A stretch of 40,290 nt of DNA from Listeria cornellensis FSL F6-0969 (GTDB taxonomy: Bacteria > Bacillota > Bacilli > Lactobacillales > Listeriaceae): positions 1 through 40,290 of the forward strand of contig NZ_AODE01000016.1 of the NCBI RefSeq assembly GCF_000525855.1, given 5' to 3'. Within the stretch, counting starts at the first letter, position 1; each line of letters starts with the position of its first letter. Below the pieces are notes generated by a model. The model did not search any database, was not told the origin of the DNA, and saw only the letters and a program-made list of their open reading frames with translations. This document shows positions 20,205-30,237 of this stretch, piece after piece. Made by a program: the position numbers and the translations under genes.

Positions 20205-21364
20205 GAAGGGATTTTTTGAAGGCGAAGTTGTGGACGAAGGATTATGTGATATTGTTGATTTCGAGTTTATTTTTATATATTGGATTCCAGATTTTTATGC
20301 CAACTTTACCAGCGCAAATTATTAAATTAGGTGGTACGGAAACCCAGGCGAGTTTGGCGGTGGGCTTATTTTCGCTGGTGGCTTTGTTCATGCGGGTCAT
20401 TGCGGGCGGGCTAAATGATCGTTTTGGTGCGAAAATCATGATTTTGGTCGGCTTTTTTGTATTGATTGCGGTTACGGTGAATTTTTATTGGTCGACGGTT
20501 GTATCGGCATTGCTGGTTTTGAGGTTATTTCACGGCGTTGGTTGGGGGATTACGACGACTTCTATTGCGACTGGGGTTTCGACGCTCGTGCCGCCGAATC
20601 GGACGGGGGAAGGTATTGGATTCTATGGATTGACGACAGCGCTGGGAATGTCGCTTGCACCGATTATTGCGATTATTTTGATGAACCAGTTTTCGTTTAA
20701 TTTTCTGATAGGGTTCTCGATTGTCTTGATGGTATTGGTTTTTCTGTTGGTGACGCGGTTGAAAATGCCGAAACAGGCGGTTGTCGTGAAGCATAAGATG
20801 CAGTTGTTTGATAAGGGCGCGTTGTTGCCGGCGTTGCTATGCATGTTGATGGCGTTTCCGCTCGGTGGGATTCAGACGTTTATGATGATTTATGGATTGG
20901 AATTACATGTGCGGATGGTCTGGATTTTCTTTGTTGGGCAGGCGATTATGGTGCTGGTGAGTCGTATTTTTGCGGGACGCTTGTATGATTTGAAGGGGCA
21001 TCGGGTGGTTATTCTCCCAGGAATCGTGTTGATGGGTATTGGACTGTGGTTGTTGTCGCTAGCAACGGGAGCTTGGAGTTTATTTGGATCTTCGTTGTTT
21101 TTCGGGCTAGGCTACGGGATGGTGCAGCCTTCTTTGCAAGCTTTGGCGGTGGATCGTGCGGCGCCTGATAAGAAGGGAATCGCGAATGGGACGTTTTTAT
21201 CAGGGATGGATGTTGGGATGGCGCTTGGTAGCTTTGGACTTAGCTTCATCGCGACGCATTACAACTATGCGATGATGTATCGGTGGTCTATTGTTACGCT
21301 AGTGATTTTTCTGGTGATTTATTTGATTGTTTTTCGGACGAAGCAATTATTACCCGGGAAATAA
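20201..21364 (+). CDS. MFS transporter
   Basis: This is 387 residues with about 12 membrane segments and a GTG start within the MarR stop (GTGA). The loop 2-3 motif is [16 protein letters not shown] and the second-half counterpart is [17 protein letters not shown], both typical MFS motif A sequences. A single-gene exporter paired with a MarR regulator suggests drug or metabolite efflux. Substrate unknown. Confidence 0.92.
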   Translation: MRRDFLKAKLWTKDYVILLISSLFLYIGFQIFMPTLPAQIIKLGGTETQASLAVGLFSLVALFMRVIAGGLNDRFGAKIMILVGFFVLIAVTVNFYWSTVVSALLVLRLFHGVGWGITTTSIATGVSTLVPPNRTGEGIGFYGLTTALGMSLAPIIAIILMNQFSFNFLIGFSIVLMVLVFLLVTRLKMPKQAVVVKHKMQLFDKGALLPALLCMLMAFPLGGIQTFMMIYGLELHVRMVWIFFVGQAIMVLVSRIFAGRLYDLKGHRVVILPGIVLMGIGLWLLSLATGAWSLFGSSLFFGLGYGMVQPSLQALAVDRAAPDKKGIANGTFLSGMDVGMALGSFGLSFIATHYNYAMMYRWSIVTLVIFLVIYLIVFRTKQLLPGK

Positions 21365-21717
21365 TGTGGGGATTGGCTTTTCATAAAAAAAGTTTTTTAA
21401 AAGAATGCTGGAAAGTCAGTCTCGTGGTTTTTAGCCGAATGGGGACGCTTTCTTGGTGTTTTTTAATAAAAACCCGCAGAATAAGTTCAATTTGTCTGAA
21501 AATATTCGTATTTTCTGATATAATATATCCAAGTGTTAGGAGTAAGTATTCTTTCTTGGGTTTGATTAGACTGGAAATGGGAATGAGATACATATGTGAA
21601 CTCCAAAATAAGCTTTTCGCGATACTTGTAATGCTTGTCACAGTTTTTGTATTAAGACCAAATGTGAGAAATCGAAGTTGTAGGTTGGAAATACGATTGG
21701 AACAGGAGAGATGTTGT
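21365..21717 (+). promoter_or_regulatory. serC promoter and long leader
   Basis: A perfect -10 TATAAT lies at 21519-21524 with only a weak -35. Transcription would start near 21531 and leave a leader of about 185 nt before serC. I see no T-box or clear terminator/antiterminator pair. Nothing else is recognisable in the first 150 bp. Confidence 0.5.
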
Positions 21718-22806
21718 GTGGAAAGAGCGTATAATTTTTCAGCAGGACCTGCGATTTTGCCCGTACCGGTTTTAGAAAAGGTGCAGAAGGAGCTATTATC
21801 GTACAAAGGTTCAGGAATGTCAGTAATGGAATTAAGTCATCGTTCAGATTTATTTGAGGAGATCCTTGGGGAAGCAGAGTCGCTATTGCGTGAATTAATG
21901 CACATTCCCGAAAATTACAAAATTTTATTCTTACAAGGTGGGGCGAGTCTGCAATTCACGATGATACCGATGAATTTGATGGCTGGCAAGAAGGCCTACT
22001 TTGTGAATACTGGCTCATGGTCTGAAAAAGCAATGGAGGAAGCGGCTAAAATTGGCGATATTGAAGTGTTGGCGTCGTCAAAAGATAAGAATTTCAGTTA
22101 TATTCCAGAGATACCGCGCGTGCCGTCCGATGCGGCTTATTTGCATATTACGACGAATAATACCATTGAAGGTACAGCGATTTTCACACCTCCTGAAACT
22201 GGTGATGTGCCGCTTGTTGCGGATATGTCTTCCAATATTTTGTCGAGTGTGTACGATGTGAGTAAATTTGGCCTGATTTATGCGGGGGCTCAGAAAAATA
22301 TTGGTCCTGCGGGTCTCACGATCGTTATTGTTCGAGAGGATTTGATTGGAAATGTAGCTGGCTTGCCGGCAATGCTGGATTACGCGGTGCAGGCGAAGAA
22401 TGGTTCGATGTTTAATACGCCGGCGACTTTTGCGATTTATGTGTCGAAGCTGGTTTTTGAATGGATTAAGGAACAAGGTGGCGTAGCGGGAATCGAGGCG
22501 CTGAATAGGAAGAAAGCTGGACTTTTATACGATTATTTGGATGCGTCTTCGATGTTCTCGTCACCTGTAAATAAGGCGGATCGTTCGCTTACGAATGTAC
22601 CGTTTGTGACGGGTTCACCGGAGTTGGATGCGTTATTTATTAAAGAGGCGGAGGAACTTCATTTTGAGAATTTGAAGGGACATCGTTCGGTTGGTGGTAT
22701 GCGTGCTAGTATCTACAATGCTTTTCCGTACGAGGGTGTCGAAGCGCTGACGGCTCTAATGGAAAAATTTGTAGCGACTCATAAAGGGGGAGAAATACAT
22801 GTTTAA
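21718..22806 (+). CDS. serC: Phosphoserine aminotransferase
   Basis: PLP enzyme converting 3-phosphohydroxypyruvate and glutamate to phosphoserine, the second step of serine synthesis. I chose the GTG at 21718 (ribosome binding site AGGAGAG) because [22 protein letters not shown] is the canonical N-terminus; the open frame extends 145 codons upstream without similarity. It is 362 residues. The PLP lysine lies in [20 protein letters not shown], and the C-terminal [15 protein letters not shown] is the substrate-binding signature. It overlaps serA by 8 bp. Confidence 0.96.
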   Translation: MERAYNFSAGPAILPVPVLEKVQKELLSYKGSGMSVMELSHRSDLFEEILGEAESLLRELMHIPENYKILFLQGGASLQFTMIPMNLMAGKKAYFVNTGSWSEKAMEEAAKIGDIEVLASSKDKNFSYIPEIPRVPSDAAYLHITTNNTIEGTAIFTPPETGDVPLVADMSSNILSSVYDVSKFGLIYAGAQKNIGPAGLTIVIVREDLIGNVAGLPAMLDYAVQAKNGSMFNTPATFAIYVSKLVFEWIKEQGGVAGIEALNRKKAGLLYDYLDASSMFSSPVNKADRSLTNVPFVTGSPELDALFIKEAEELHFENLKGHRSVGGMRASIYNAFPYEGVEALTALMEKFVATHKGGEIHV

Positions 22807-23986
22807 TATTCAGACTTTCAATGCGATTGCCAAAGAAGGATTACGTAAGTTCGATGTGGAAAAATATTTGATTGACGGGAATCAGGCGCCGGATGGTATT
22901 TTACTGCGAAGTTATGATCTGCATGATTTTGAGTTTTCGGATAGTGTGAAAGCTGTTGCCAGAGCTGGTGCGGGAGTGAATAATATTCCTGTGGAGGCTT
23001 GTGCGGACAAGGGAATCGTGGTTTTTAATACGCCTGGTGCGAATGCAAACGCGGTGAAAGAGCTGGTATTAGCGAGTTTATTTATGGGTGCGCGACCGAT
23101 TTTGGAAGGTTCGGAATGGGTGAAGACGCTTGATGGTAATGATATTGAGAAGAAGGTCGAAGCTGGGAAGAAGAAGTTTGCTGGTACAGAACTTGCTGGA
23201 AAACGACTTGGAATCATTGGACTGGGTGCGATTGGAGCACTTGTAGCGAATGATGCGTTAGCGCTTGGTATGGAAGTTGTCGGTTATGATCCGTATGTTT
23301 CGGTTGATACGGCGTGGCGGATTTCGAAAGAAGTGGAACGCGCGATGACGATCGAGGAAGTTTTGGCGACGTGTGATTATTTGACGGTGCATGTGCCGCT
23401 GAAGGATAATACGGCGGGAATGTTTAATCGGGAAACGTTGCAATTGCTGAAACCTGACGCTGTTTTACTTAATTTTTCACGTGGGGAATTGGTGGAGGAG
23501 AAGGCGATGGTGGAGGCGCTGAATGCTGGCCAATTGCGCATGTACATTACGGATTTTGCGACGGAAGCGTTTGTGAAGCATCCGCAAGTGGAAGTATTGC
23601 CGCATCTGGGGGCTTCGACGGAAGAGGCCGAAACCAACTGTGCTAAAATGGCGGCGAAGGAACTGGCTTACTTTTTAGAAACGGGTAGCATTAAAAATTC
23701 GGTAAACTATCCGAATGTGGACATGCCTTATAATGGACATCCGCGTTTGGGAGTATTTCATCATAATGTGCCGAACATGGTTGGGCAGGTTACGACGGAA
23801 CTTGCGAACGGGTCGATTAATATTTTGGATATGACGAACCGTAGTAAGGGCGATTATGCGTATACGTTGATTGATATGGAAAAAGGCGCGCAGGGTAATT
23901 TATCGCTAGTGGTGGATCGTTTGAACGCGATTCCTGGTGTGATTCGTGTGCGTGCGATTGAACCTGCTGGTGTTACGGCGTATTGA
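22799..23986 (+). CDS. serA: D-3-phosphoglycerate dehydrogenase (short form with ACT-like tail)
   Basis: First step of serine synthesis: NAD-dependent oxidation of 3-phosphoglycerate. It is 395 residues. Arg-containing [11 protein letters not shown] and the Rossmann motif [27 protein letters not shown] are visible. Catalytic elements are [12 protein letters not shown] (Arg), ITDFATEAF (Glu) and [12 protein letters not shown] (His). The C-terminal 80 residues, from about [15 protein letters not shown], fit a single ACT domain that usually senses serine. It is translationally coupled to serC. Confidence 0.96.
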   Translation: MFNIQTFNAIAKEGLRKFDVEKYLIDGNQAPDGILLRSYDLHDFEFSDSVKAVARAGAGVNNIPVEACADKGIVVFNTPGANANAVKELVLASLFMGARPILEGSEWVKTLDGNDIEKKVEAGKKKFAGTELAGKRLGIIGLGAIGALVANDALALGMEVVGYDPYVSVDTAWRISKEVERAMTIEEVLATCDYLTVHVPLKDNTAGMFNRETLQLLKPDAVLLNFSRGELVEEKAMVEALNAGQLRMYITDFATEAFVKHPQVEVLPHLGASTEEAETNCAKMAAKELAYFLETGSIKNSVNYPNVDMPYNGHPRLGVFHHNVPNMVGQVTTELANGSINILDMTNRSKGDYAYTLIDMEKGAQGNLSLVVDRLNAIPGVIRVRAIEPAGVTAY

Positions 23987-23996
23987 GAGAAAAATG

Positions 23997-24032
23997 AATA
24001 GCTGCGATGGATTTTCTGTCGTGGCTATTTTT
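23997..24032 (+). terminator. Weak terminator after serA
   Basis: AATAGC (23997-24002) and GCTATT (24024-24029), with extra inner pairs CGA/TCG, are followed by five T. It lies 20 bp before the DUF1015 start, so read-through is likely. Confidence 0.6.
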
Positions 24033-24053
24033 ATAAAATAAGGAGGGATTTTT

Positions 24054-25295
24054 GTGGTAAAGATTAGAGCGTTTAAAGGGATTAGACCGAGTGCGAAAGA
24101 GGCGATTTATGTGGCTTCGTTGCCGTATGATGTGTTGAGTACGGAGGAGGCGCGGAAATTGGGCGACGCGAACCCGATGTCGTTTTTACATATTGATAAG
24201 GCGGAGATTGATTTGGCCGCTGATTTGTCGCCGTATGATGACTCGGTGTATGCGAAGGCTGCGTCGAATTTGGCGGGGTTTCAGGAGAAGGGCTGGCTTG
24301 TGAAGGATGCGCAGCCGGAGTTGTATTTGTATCAGTTGGTGATGAACGGACGGCCGCAGACAGGGCTTGTGACGTGTACGGCGATTGATGATTATGTGAG
24401 TGGCGCGATTAAGAAGCATGAGTTGACGCGTGAGGAGAAGGAGCTGGATCGGATTCGCCACGTGGATGTGACGGATGCGAATACAAGCCCGATTTTCTTG
24501 ACGTATCGTTCGGATGAATCGGTGAATAATGTAGTGGATGCTTGGATTGGTAGTCATAAGCCGGTCTATGATTTTGAGAGTTTTCATGGCGTACAGCATC
24601 GGATTTGGACGGTGGACGATGCGGATGTGGTAGGCATACTTACGAAGGCGTTTGAGGAGATTCCAGCGCTTTATATTGCGGATGGTCATCATCGTACGGA
24701 ATCGGCGGTTAAAGTTGGTCTGAAGCGTCGGAAGGAATTTCCGGATGCTGGCGCGGATGCGGAGTTTAACTTCTTTTTATCGGTGTTATTCCCGCAAGAT
24801 CAGCTGGAGATTCTAGATTATAATCGGGTGGTCGATGTGCCAATCGCAGCGGATTTCTTAGATCAAGTTGCTTTAAAATTTGATGTGGAGAAGGTTGGAA
24901 AAGAGGCGTATAAACCAGCGACACCGAACACGTTTGGTATGTATTTGGATGGTTCATGGTACGGTTTGAAAGTGAAACCTGAGTTCGCCGGTGATGGCGT
25001 TATTGCGGGCCTTGATGTGTCTATTTTGGCGGATCAGGTGCTCACGCCGTTGTTTGGTATTGAAGATATCCGACGCGATGACCGGATTAATTTTGTTGGT
25101 GGGATTCGTGGGTTGGTGGAGTTGGAACAGCTTGTGGATGCTGGAAAATATACGATTGCGTTCTCGATGTATCCGCCGACGATGGATAATTTGCTTGATG
25201 TGGCGGATGCGGGCGAGATTATGCCGCCTAAATCGACTTGGTTTGAGCCGAAGTTATTGAGTGGGTTGTTTGTACATGATTTGGAGAGTAAGTAA
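24054..25295 (+). CDS. DUF1015-family protein
   Basis: This is 413 residues from a GTG with a strong AGGAGGG ribosome binding site. The family signature is visible at the start (IRAFKGIRPSAKEAIYVASLPYDVLS) and in the centre (IADGHHRTESAVKVG). The family is of unknown function. It commonly follows serA, including in Listeria, so it probably belongs to serine metabolism or its control; this is guilt by association. The last segment FSMYPPTMDNLLDVADAGEIMPPKSTWFEPK is also conserved. Confidence 0.9.
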   Translation: MVKIRAFKGIRPSAKEAIYVASLPYDVLSTEEARKLGDANPMSFLHIDKAEIDLAADLSPYDDSVYAKAASNLAGFQEKGWLVKDAQPELYLYQLVMNGRPQTGLVTCTAIDDYVSGAIKKHELTREEKELDRIRHVDVTDANTSPIFLTYRSDESVNNVVDAWIGSHKPVYDFESFHGVQHRIWTVDDADVVGILTKAFEEIPALYIADGHHRTESAVKVGLKRRKEFPDAGADAEFNFFLSVLFPQDQLEILDYNRVVDVPIAADFLDQVALKFDVEKVGKEAYKPATPNTFGMYLDGSWYGLKVKPEFAGDGVIAGLDVSILADQVLTPLFGIEDIRRDDRINFVGGIRGLVELEQLVDAGKYTIAFSMYPPTMDNLLDVADAGEIMPPKSTWFEPKLLSGLFVHDLESK

Positions 25296-25310
25296 AGCTT
25301 AAACTAGATA

Positions 25311-25326
25311 TGTTTCACGTGAAACA
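25311..25326. other. parS: parS site 3
   Basis: A third perfect TGTTTCACGTGAAACA, intergenic, 16 bp after the DUF1015 stop. Confidence 0.93.
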
Positions 25327-25340
25327 AGTGGATAACGAGG

Positions 25341-25382
25341 AACGGATCATTGCGCTTAGAAACGTGCGGTGGTCCGTTTTAA
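25341..25382 (+). terminator. Terminator of serC-serA-DUF1015
   Basis: AACGGATCATTGCGC (25341-25355) pairs, with a few G-U pairs and one mismatch, with GTGCGGTGGTCCGTT (25364-25378), followed by TTTTAACTTTT. Confidence 0.8.
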
Positions 25383-25448
25383 CTTTTAAGATGTGGCGGT
25401 AATGTGATATACTTTTTAAAAACGGGAAGCAAGAAGGGACGTATACAT

Positions 25449-26611
25449 ATGACGAAGAAAACTGATCAGGATGTCATGAGAGAGAATAATAAGAAATTGG
25501 TATTAAAAACTCTATTTAATGCTGGTCAGACATCAAGGAGTTCGATTGCGAGTATGGCTCAGTTGCAAAAATCGACAGTATCCTCGATTATTCGGGAGTT
25601 GCATGAAGAGGGGCTTATCGAGGATCTTGGTATTGGTGAAGCTTCGAATGCGGGTGGCGTCGGCCGAATTTGATTCAATTTAATTACCGGTATGGCTATG
25701 TTTTGGCTTTTGATATGGGAGCTAGGCATTTGCGGTATTCAGTGAACTATTTGAACGGTGAGGTTATTAAAAAGGATTCGTTGCGCTTAATTGGTCGTAG
25801 CATAAAAGACGTTTTTCAGATGATGCGGGAAGTTATTTCTGATTTGAAGATGTTCGATACGATGAAAGGGCTGCTAGGCATTGCGGTATCCACACATGCC
25901 CCTGTTCACGAGAATGAGATTCGGTATAGTCCGTTTTTGGAGCTCGATTCTTTTTCATTATTACCTGCGCTGCAAGAAATTGTTGATGTGCCGATTCGAT
26001 TTGAAAATGAGGCTAATTTAACGGCGATTTCGATTCGAGATTTTTGGTATTATGCTGGCGAGGAACCGCTTCAAAATTTATTGGCGTTGAATATTCATAA
26101 TGGTATTGGCGTTGGCACGATTATTAACGAGCAGCTTTACTATGGCGTACAAGGGCTGGCTGGTGAAATCGGACGCTCCGTGATTTATAAGGATAGGCAA
26201 GTGTACCGATTAGAGGAATTATACTCGGAAAAAGCGATCATGGAGAGAATCGCGAAGCATGAAAAGAAGGCGGAATTAACGGTGGATGAATTTGCTGCGT
26301 TGATAGGGAGTAAAGATGCGTTTGTTTTGGAGGTCGTTGATGAGTGGATTACGGCGATCGCGCAAATTGCTTATAATCTCGTGCAGTATAGCGCGCCGGA
26401 AGCAGTGTTCCTTTCTTCGAGGTCTTTATCGCAATTTCCTGATTTGTTACAGCGGATTTTCGAGGAGTACAAGGCGCTTGATCCATTAGGCGAAACGCGA
26501 ATTGAGTTTACGCAACATGATATTTATGATTCTTCCTTACTTGGTGGTGTGGCGCTTATTTCACGGCAGGTTTTGGGGCTGGAATCGCAGGATCTTGTTT
26601 TTAAGAAGTGA
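25449..26611 (+). CDS. ROK-family transcriptional regulator (frameshift in assembly)
   Basis: Sugar-responsive repressor of the ROK (NagC/XylR) type. The N-terminal winged helix MTKKTDQDVMRENNKKLVLK..SRSSIASMAQLQKSTVSSIIRELHEEGLI is followed by the ROK sugar-kinase-like domain. The frame breaks at GG 25656-25657. With GGG it reads SNAGGRRPNLIQFNYRYGYV, the usual GGRxP linker. The locus is 1163 nt, i.e. 387 codons plus stop minus one base. The kinase-like part has GIGVGTIINEQLYYGVQGLAGEIG, but the usual zinc-binding Cys motif is not obvious. No sugar operon is adjacent, so its targets are unknown. Confidence 0.88.
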
Positions 26612-26639
26612 CTTAAGTGGTTTTTTTTGTCTAAACAGC

Positions 26640-26700
26640 TGAAAATGGAACTGCTTTTTCAAAGTCCGGCTGGGCCTCTGAAAAGACAGTTCCATTTTCA
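26640..26700. terminator. Bidirectional terminator between ROK gene and urease operon
   Basis: A perfect 14-bp stem, TGAAAATGGAACTG (26640-26653) and CAGTTCCATTTTCA (26687-26700), has a second inner pairing (CTTTTTCA/TGAAAAG). It abuts the urea transporter stop. A T-run lies upstream at 26621-26628. Confidence 0.8.
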
Positions 26701-26701
26701 A

Positions 26702-27628
26702 TCAATAATCGCCTTTTTCGACACTGTTTACTATTATTAAAAAGAGCCAAGTCGTTGCTACAAAAGGCATTGTTAGTGCGGGTAATCCAAACGGTTCTAA
26801 TACAATCACGATAACTGGTGTCAATAATACCGTTAGAATCCCTGCAAGTGCAACGTATATATAACTACCGCGGATATTTTTGTGAAACGCGGAGCCCATA
26901 GCAATCATCGTCAAAATGGTATTATAAGAATAAAACCCCATCTCAAGGTCATGTAAATTCAGGCCACAAATATAGACTACTGCGATACTAATCACAATAC
27001 CAGCACTCGCCATGATCGTGTTACGCCAACCAGAAATAGCGATTGCCGCCAAAATAAAGAACGAACAAATGTAACTATTTTGCAAAAATATCTCGCCAAA
27101 ATCTTTAAATAGCGTATCAAAAATATCTACCGTTTGTTGATTATTTGTCATTTCGTGAATGGCGGTTACTGCTGTAACATCGCTCAAATGTAAGTGAGAC
27201 ATCGAATAGCTCGCCAAAATAATGCACCATGTCACTGCGATAAATGGAAATGTCAAGGCTGGTAAGTTAAAATGCGCACCGATACTGTGAAAGGCAACCG
27301 TGAAAAATACAGCCAATACCGCTCCAACAAGTGCTGCGATATATTTGGAATCGCCTTCTAAGAAAAGGAGTGAAGCGATACCTGTAAGTACAGAACTAAA
27401 ACCGTACAAACCGTGTTTGATTTTATCTCGATTGGCGCCAATCAAATACGCGGTTGCTGTTCCTAGACAGCTTGCAACAAGTGCGACGAAACCAACCTCG
27501 ACCGAAGCAAAAAATAGCCCAATCAAGATTAGCAAGCCGCTCCAAGCGTTGTCTATCAAAAGCACTTGCGAAATTCCTTTTAATACACTCTGAGTCGCCA
27601 TGGCAAAGTTAGTTTTCCCCAAAATCAC
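26702..27628 (-). CDS. Urea transporter (UT family)
   Basis: Trimeric urea channel of about 300 residues and about 10 membrane segments. It is internally duplicated: IKHGLYGFSSVLTGIAS..GAHFNLPALTFPFIAVTW in the first half and LEMGFYSYNTILTMIAMG..PFGLPALTMPFVATTW in the second. The paired LPALTxPF motifs line the UT urea pore. The start is uncertain: GTG 27628 lies very close to GAGGAG, and a TTG or an ATG a few codons on is possible. As the last gene of the urease operon it would feed the cytoplasmic urease. Confidence 0.9.
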   Translation of the reverse strand: MILGKTNFAMATQSVLKGISQVLLIDNAWSGLLILIGLFFASVEVGFVALVASCLGTATAYLIGANRDKIKHGLYGFSSVLTGIASLLFLEGDSKYIAALVGAVLAVFFTVAFHSIGAHFNLPALTFPFIAVTWCIILASYSMSHLHLSDVTAVTAIHEMTNNQQTVDIFDTLFKDFGEIFLQNSYICSFFILAAIAISGWRNTIMASAGIVISIAVVYICGLNLHDLEMGFYSYNTILTMIAMGSAFHKNIRGSYIYVALAGILTVLLTPVIVIVLEPFGLPALTMPFVATTWLFLIIVNSVEKGDY

Positions 27629-27635
27629 TCACTCC

Positions 27636-28460
27636 TCAATATTTTCTTAGCAACAGTGGGCTTTTCTCAAAACAATGCGCGCGAATGTATTGATGACAAT
27701 GTGCAATAAAACGCTCCAACTCTTGTGTTGTATTCGCTAAAATTCGAGCAGAAAAACCACTGACATTGAGTAGAGAAACCCCAAATCGCAATATCGGAAA
27801 AGCTTGTTTCAAATCGTTTTGCAAGTCTAACATGAAGCTTTCATCTACGCCAGGCGTTACAACGAGTAAGGAACCCACGTGCGAATGATCTTCTAACATA
27901 CCGATTCCATGCAGCAAACCGCTCGCTGGTGTCAACCTAAAAGCATCGATAATCGATAATTTGCCATCCACATACACTTGATTTTTCAAAAGCAGTTTCT
28001 CATAACGAAAACCATCTTGTTCCCGCGCCCAGCCCGGCGTGATCATTTCGCTATAAAAAAGGCTTGCCGTCTCATCCATGTGAACGACTTGTTGCTGTAC
28101 ATAGCGTGCGCCCTCATATGCAATCACTGGATCTGATATAAATTCCAGCAAACTGTTCTTGCCAAGCGTGATTTCGGTTTCTTGTCGCACGATATCATTC
28201 GGCGTCTTGTAGACTTTGGTCGCCGATTGCGTCGTTAAAAGCAGCTCTGCATTCGCCTCGACACTCACTGCAATCCGATACACGTCACCATCGACATATC
28301 CGCCACCAGGGTTCAAAATAAAATAAACCACTTGCCCTGAATCATCCAAATATTGAGGCCGCATCACTTTTAGCGCCCCTTGAAAATACACATCTGTCGG
28401 CACCGACTTACCGTTTTTCTTTGCAATCGCAAGCTCTAAAGTTCCCGTATTTTTTTTCAT
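27636..28460 (-). CDS. ureD: Urease accessory protein UreD (UreH)
   Basis: Scaffold that binds apo-urease and, with UreF and UreG, delivers nickel. It is about 274 residues. Family features are YFILNPGGGYVDGDVYRI, LLTTQSATKVYKTP and LEFISDPVIAYEGARY. I placed the start at ATG 28460 (MKKNTGTLEL), 1 nt after the ureG stop. ATG 28472 (MRNNMKK) is equally possible and would overlap ureG. Confidence 0.94.
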   Translation of the reverse strand: MKKNTGTLELAIAKKNGKSVPTDVYFQGALKVMRPQYLDDSGQVVYFILNPGGGYVDGDVYRIAVSVEANAELLLTTQSATKVYKTPNDIVRQETEITLGKNSLLEFISDPVIAYEGARYVQQQVVHMDETASLFYSEMITPGWAREQDGFRYEKLLLKNQVYVDGKLSIIDAFRLTPASGLLHGIGMLEDHSHVGSLLVVTPGVDESFMLDLQNDLKQAFPILRFGVSLLNVSGFSARILANTTQELERFIAHCHQYIRAHCFEKSPLLLRKY

Positions 28461-28461
28461 G

Positions 28462-29069
28462 TTATTTCGCATCCAAAAGCGCGTACTTCCGAAGCCATGC
28501 TACGACTTCCGCTAGTCCCGTTCCATCCTGCAAATTCGTGAAAATGGTCGGTTTTTCTCCTCGGAATTTCTTCGTATCGGATGCCATGATATCTAGGTTC
28601 GCATGCACATAGGGCGCCAAATCAATTTTATTAATGATGAATAAATCGGACTTAATCATGCCTTGTCCACCTTTACGTGGAATTTTCTCGCCTTGTGCCA
28701 CATCAATAATGTAAATCGACAAATCGACGAGCTCTGGCTGAATGTCGCCGCCAAATTATCGCCACCGCTCTCGACGAAAATAAGCTCGATATCAGGATGC
28801 AATTGCTCCAATTCATTAATCGCCGAAACGTTCATCGAAATATCTTCACGAATCGCTGTATGTGGGCAACCGCCTGTCTCTACGCCGATAATGCGATCCT
28901 TCGCAAGCACACCATTTTCGACTAAATATTTCGCGTCTTCTTTCGTATAAATATCGTTGGTCACGACGGCCATGCTAAGCTCGTTCTGCAACACGCGCGT
29001 CAACTGGTCCACGAGAAACGTTTTTCCAGCGCCAACAGGCCCACCAACACCAATTTTGATTGTATCCAT
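28462..29069 (-). CDS. ureG: Urease accessory GTPase UreG (frameshift in assembly)
   Basis: Nickel-binding SIMIBI GTPase that powers metal insertion into urease. P-loop GGPVGAGKT, the nickel-binding Cys-Pro-His in [17 protein letters not shown], and the Walker B region [19 protein letters not shown] are visible. The frame breaks at GG 28736-28737 (minus-strand CC). With CCC it reads [26 protein letters not shown] and then the guanine-specificity INKIDLA. The locus is 608 nt, i.e. 202 codons plus stop minus one base, the normal UreG length. Confidence 0.95.
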
Positions 29070-29093
29070 CCTGATTCCTTCTTTCCAAAATTA

Positions 29094-29780
29094 CTAGGAC
29101 ATGAAATTCCGCGCAAACAATTGTTCATGCCGCATTTGCGCGATTTCCAGCCCCGGCGGTGTCGATCCGAAATCCTCTTCGGATAACCGCTCAATTTGTA
29201 AGTATGCTTCGTTAATTTCCACTTGAAACGCGAGCAGTAATTTTTGCCCAGCGGTCTGTCCGATTGGAACACCACGAACTGCGTTTTGCACCATTGTCGA
29301 AATCGTGGAGTAAAGGAATGCCTCGATTGCTTCTTGTTTTGTGAGGCCAATATGCTGTGCAATAATCGTCAACACGACCACCGAATGAGCATCGACTTGC
29401 TTTTTCACGACCGCTTGGTGATAAGCATCTAACGCCTCAATATCGAACATATCCTGCCCCAATACGAGAAATCGCTCCCCCATTTTCTGGTTCGCCACAC
29501 GAATTTCTTTTGGCAAAATTTGCGCCGTCAATGCCTCCGATCGGTGTATTATTTCAGTCAAATCTCCATTTTCTAACGCCTCAAAAATAAACCGTGCGGA
29601 CAAACCCTCGGAATAAACCAGTTGCTCCTGTAAGAAAATTTTCAGCCACGATCCAAAGGAAGAAGCATCATGAATAACCTCTTCATTCATATAAGTCTCA
29701 AACCCAAACGAATGACTAAAAGCCCCAGTCGGAAAATTAGAATCGCACAACTGGAAAAATGTTAGCGTCTTATTCATCAT
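29094..29780 (-). CDS. ureF: Urease accessory protein UreF
   Basis: All-helical partner that couples UreG GTP hydrolysis to UreD-urease. The diagnostic opening is LTFFQLCDSNFPTGAFSHSFGFETYM. AAYNTLTT-type helices follow and the tail PGLEIAQMRHEQLFARNFMS is family-like (PxxDIxxMxHExLxxRLFxS). About 228 residues. Start MMNKTL at 29780 (or ATG 29777), within the end of ureE. Confidence 0.95.
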   Translation of the reverse strand: MMNKTLTFFQLCDSNFPTGAFSHSFGFETYMNEEVIHDASSFGSWLKIFLQEQLVYSEGLSARFIFEALENGDLTEIIHRSEALTAQILPKEIRVANQKMGERFLVLGQDMFDIEALDAYHQAVVKKQVDAHSVVVLTIIAQHIGLTKQEAIEAFLYSTISTMVQNAVRGVPIGQTAGQKLLLAFQVEINEAYLQIERLSEEDFGSTPPGLEIAQMRHEQLFARNFMS

Positions 29781-30228
29781 GGCTATGCCCAATATGGCGA
29801 AATGCCTCTTTCAAATAACGATGTTCCCGCATAAATGGAATTCCCGCTTCCTTCAACAAGTTCTCCACCAAATAATCAAACTGCACAATCATCGCGTCTC
29901 CAATGAATTGCGCCGGTAAATGACGGTTTCCAAGTGCATGCGCGATCTCACCCATCTCGTGAATCGTTCGCGGCGTAATCGTTAAAACATCCTCGCTCAG
30001 CACATCCACAACAATCAAGTTATTCGCTTCCTGCAACAAAATATCACCAACATGCAAGTGCTCGCCTTGACGTAAGCGAATCCCAATCTCGCGTCCATGA
30101 TCCGTCTTCACCAAGTGCATCCGTTTTGCCAGCGACTCATTTTCAATAAAAACACGCTCAATATGGTAGTCGCCGAGCTCCCGTTCCGTAAACGTTTCAA
30201 TATTTCCAACCACTTGCTCTACAATCAT
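29770..30228 (-). CDS. ureE: Urease nickel chaperone UreE
   Basis: Dimeric nickel metallochaperone of 152 residues. It has a peptide-binding N-terminal domain and a metal-binding C-terminal domain with EMGEIAHALGNRHLPAQF (conserved GNRH, whose His lies at the dimer nickel site). The tail HIGHSHDE is a short His-rich extension, far shorter than the Klebsiella poly-His tail. It overlaps ureF. Confidence 0.94.
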   Translation of the reverse strand: MIVEQVVGNIETFTERELGDYHIERVFIENESLAKRMHLVKTDHGREIGIRLRQGEHLHVGDILLQEANNLIVVDVLSEDVLTITPRTIHEMGEIAHALGNRHLPAQFIGDAMIVQFDYLVENLLKEAGIPFMREHRYLKEAFRHIGHSHDE

Positions 30229-30237
30229 TTCATCACC

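Noticed and set aside
21283-21717. Long N-terminal extension of SerC
   Set aside because: Upstream frame has no similarity to SerC, overlaps the MFS gene, and GTG 21718 has a good ribosome binding site and the canonical N-terminus.
24186-24692. 168-codon antisense frame in the DUF1015 gene
   Set aside because: Arg/Ile-rich shadow of the GC-biased sense codons; no ribosome binding site.
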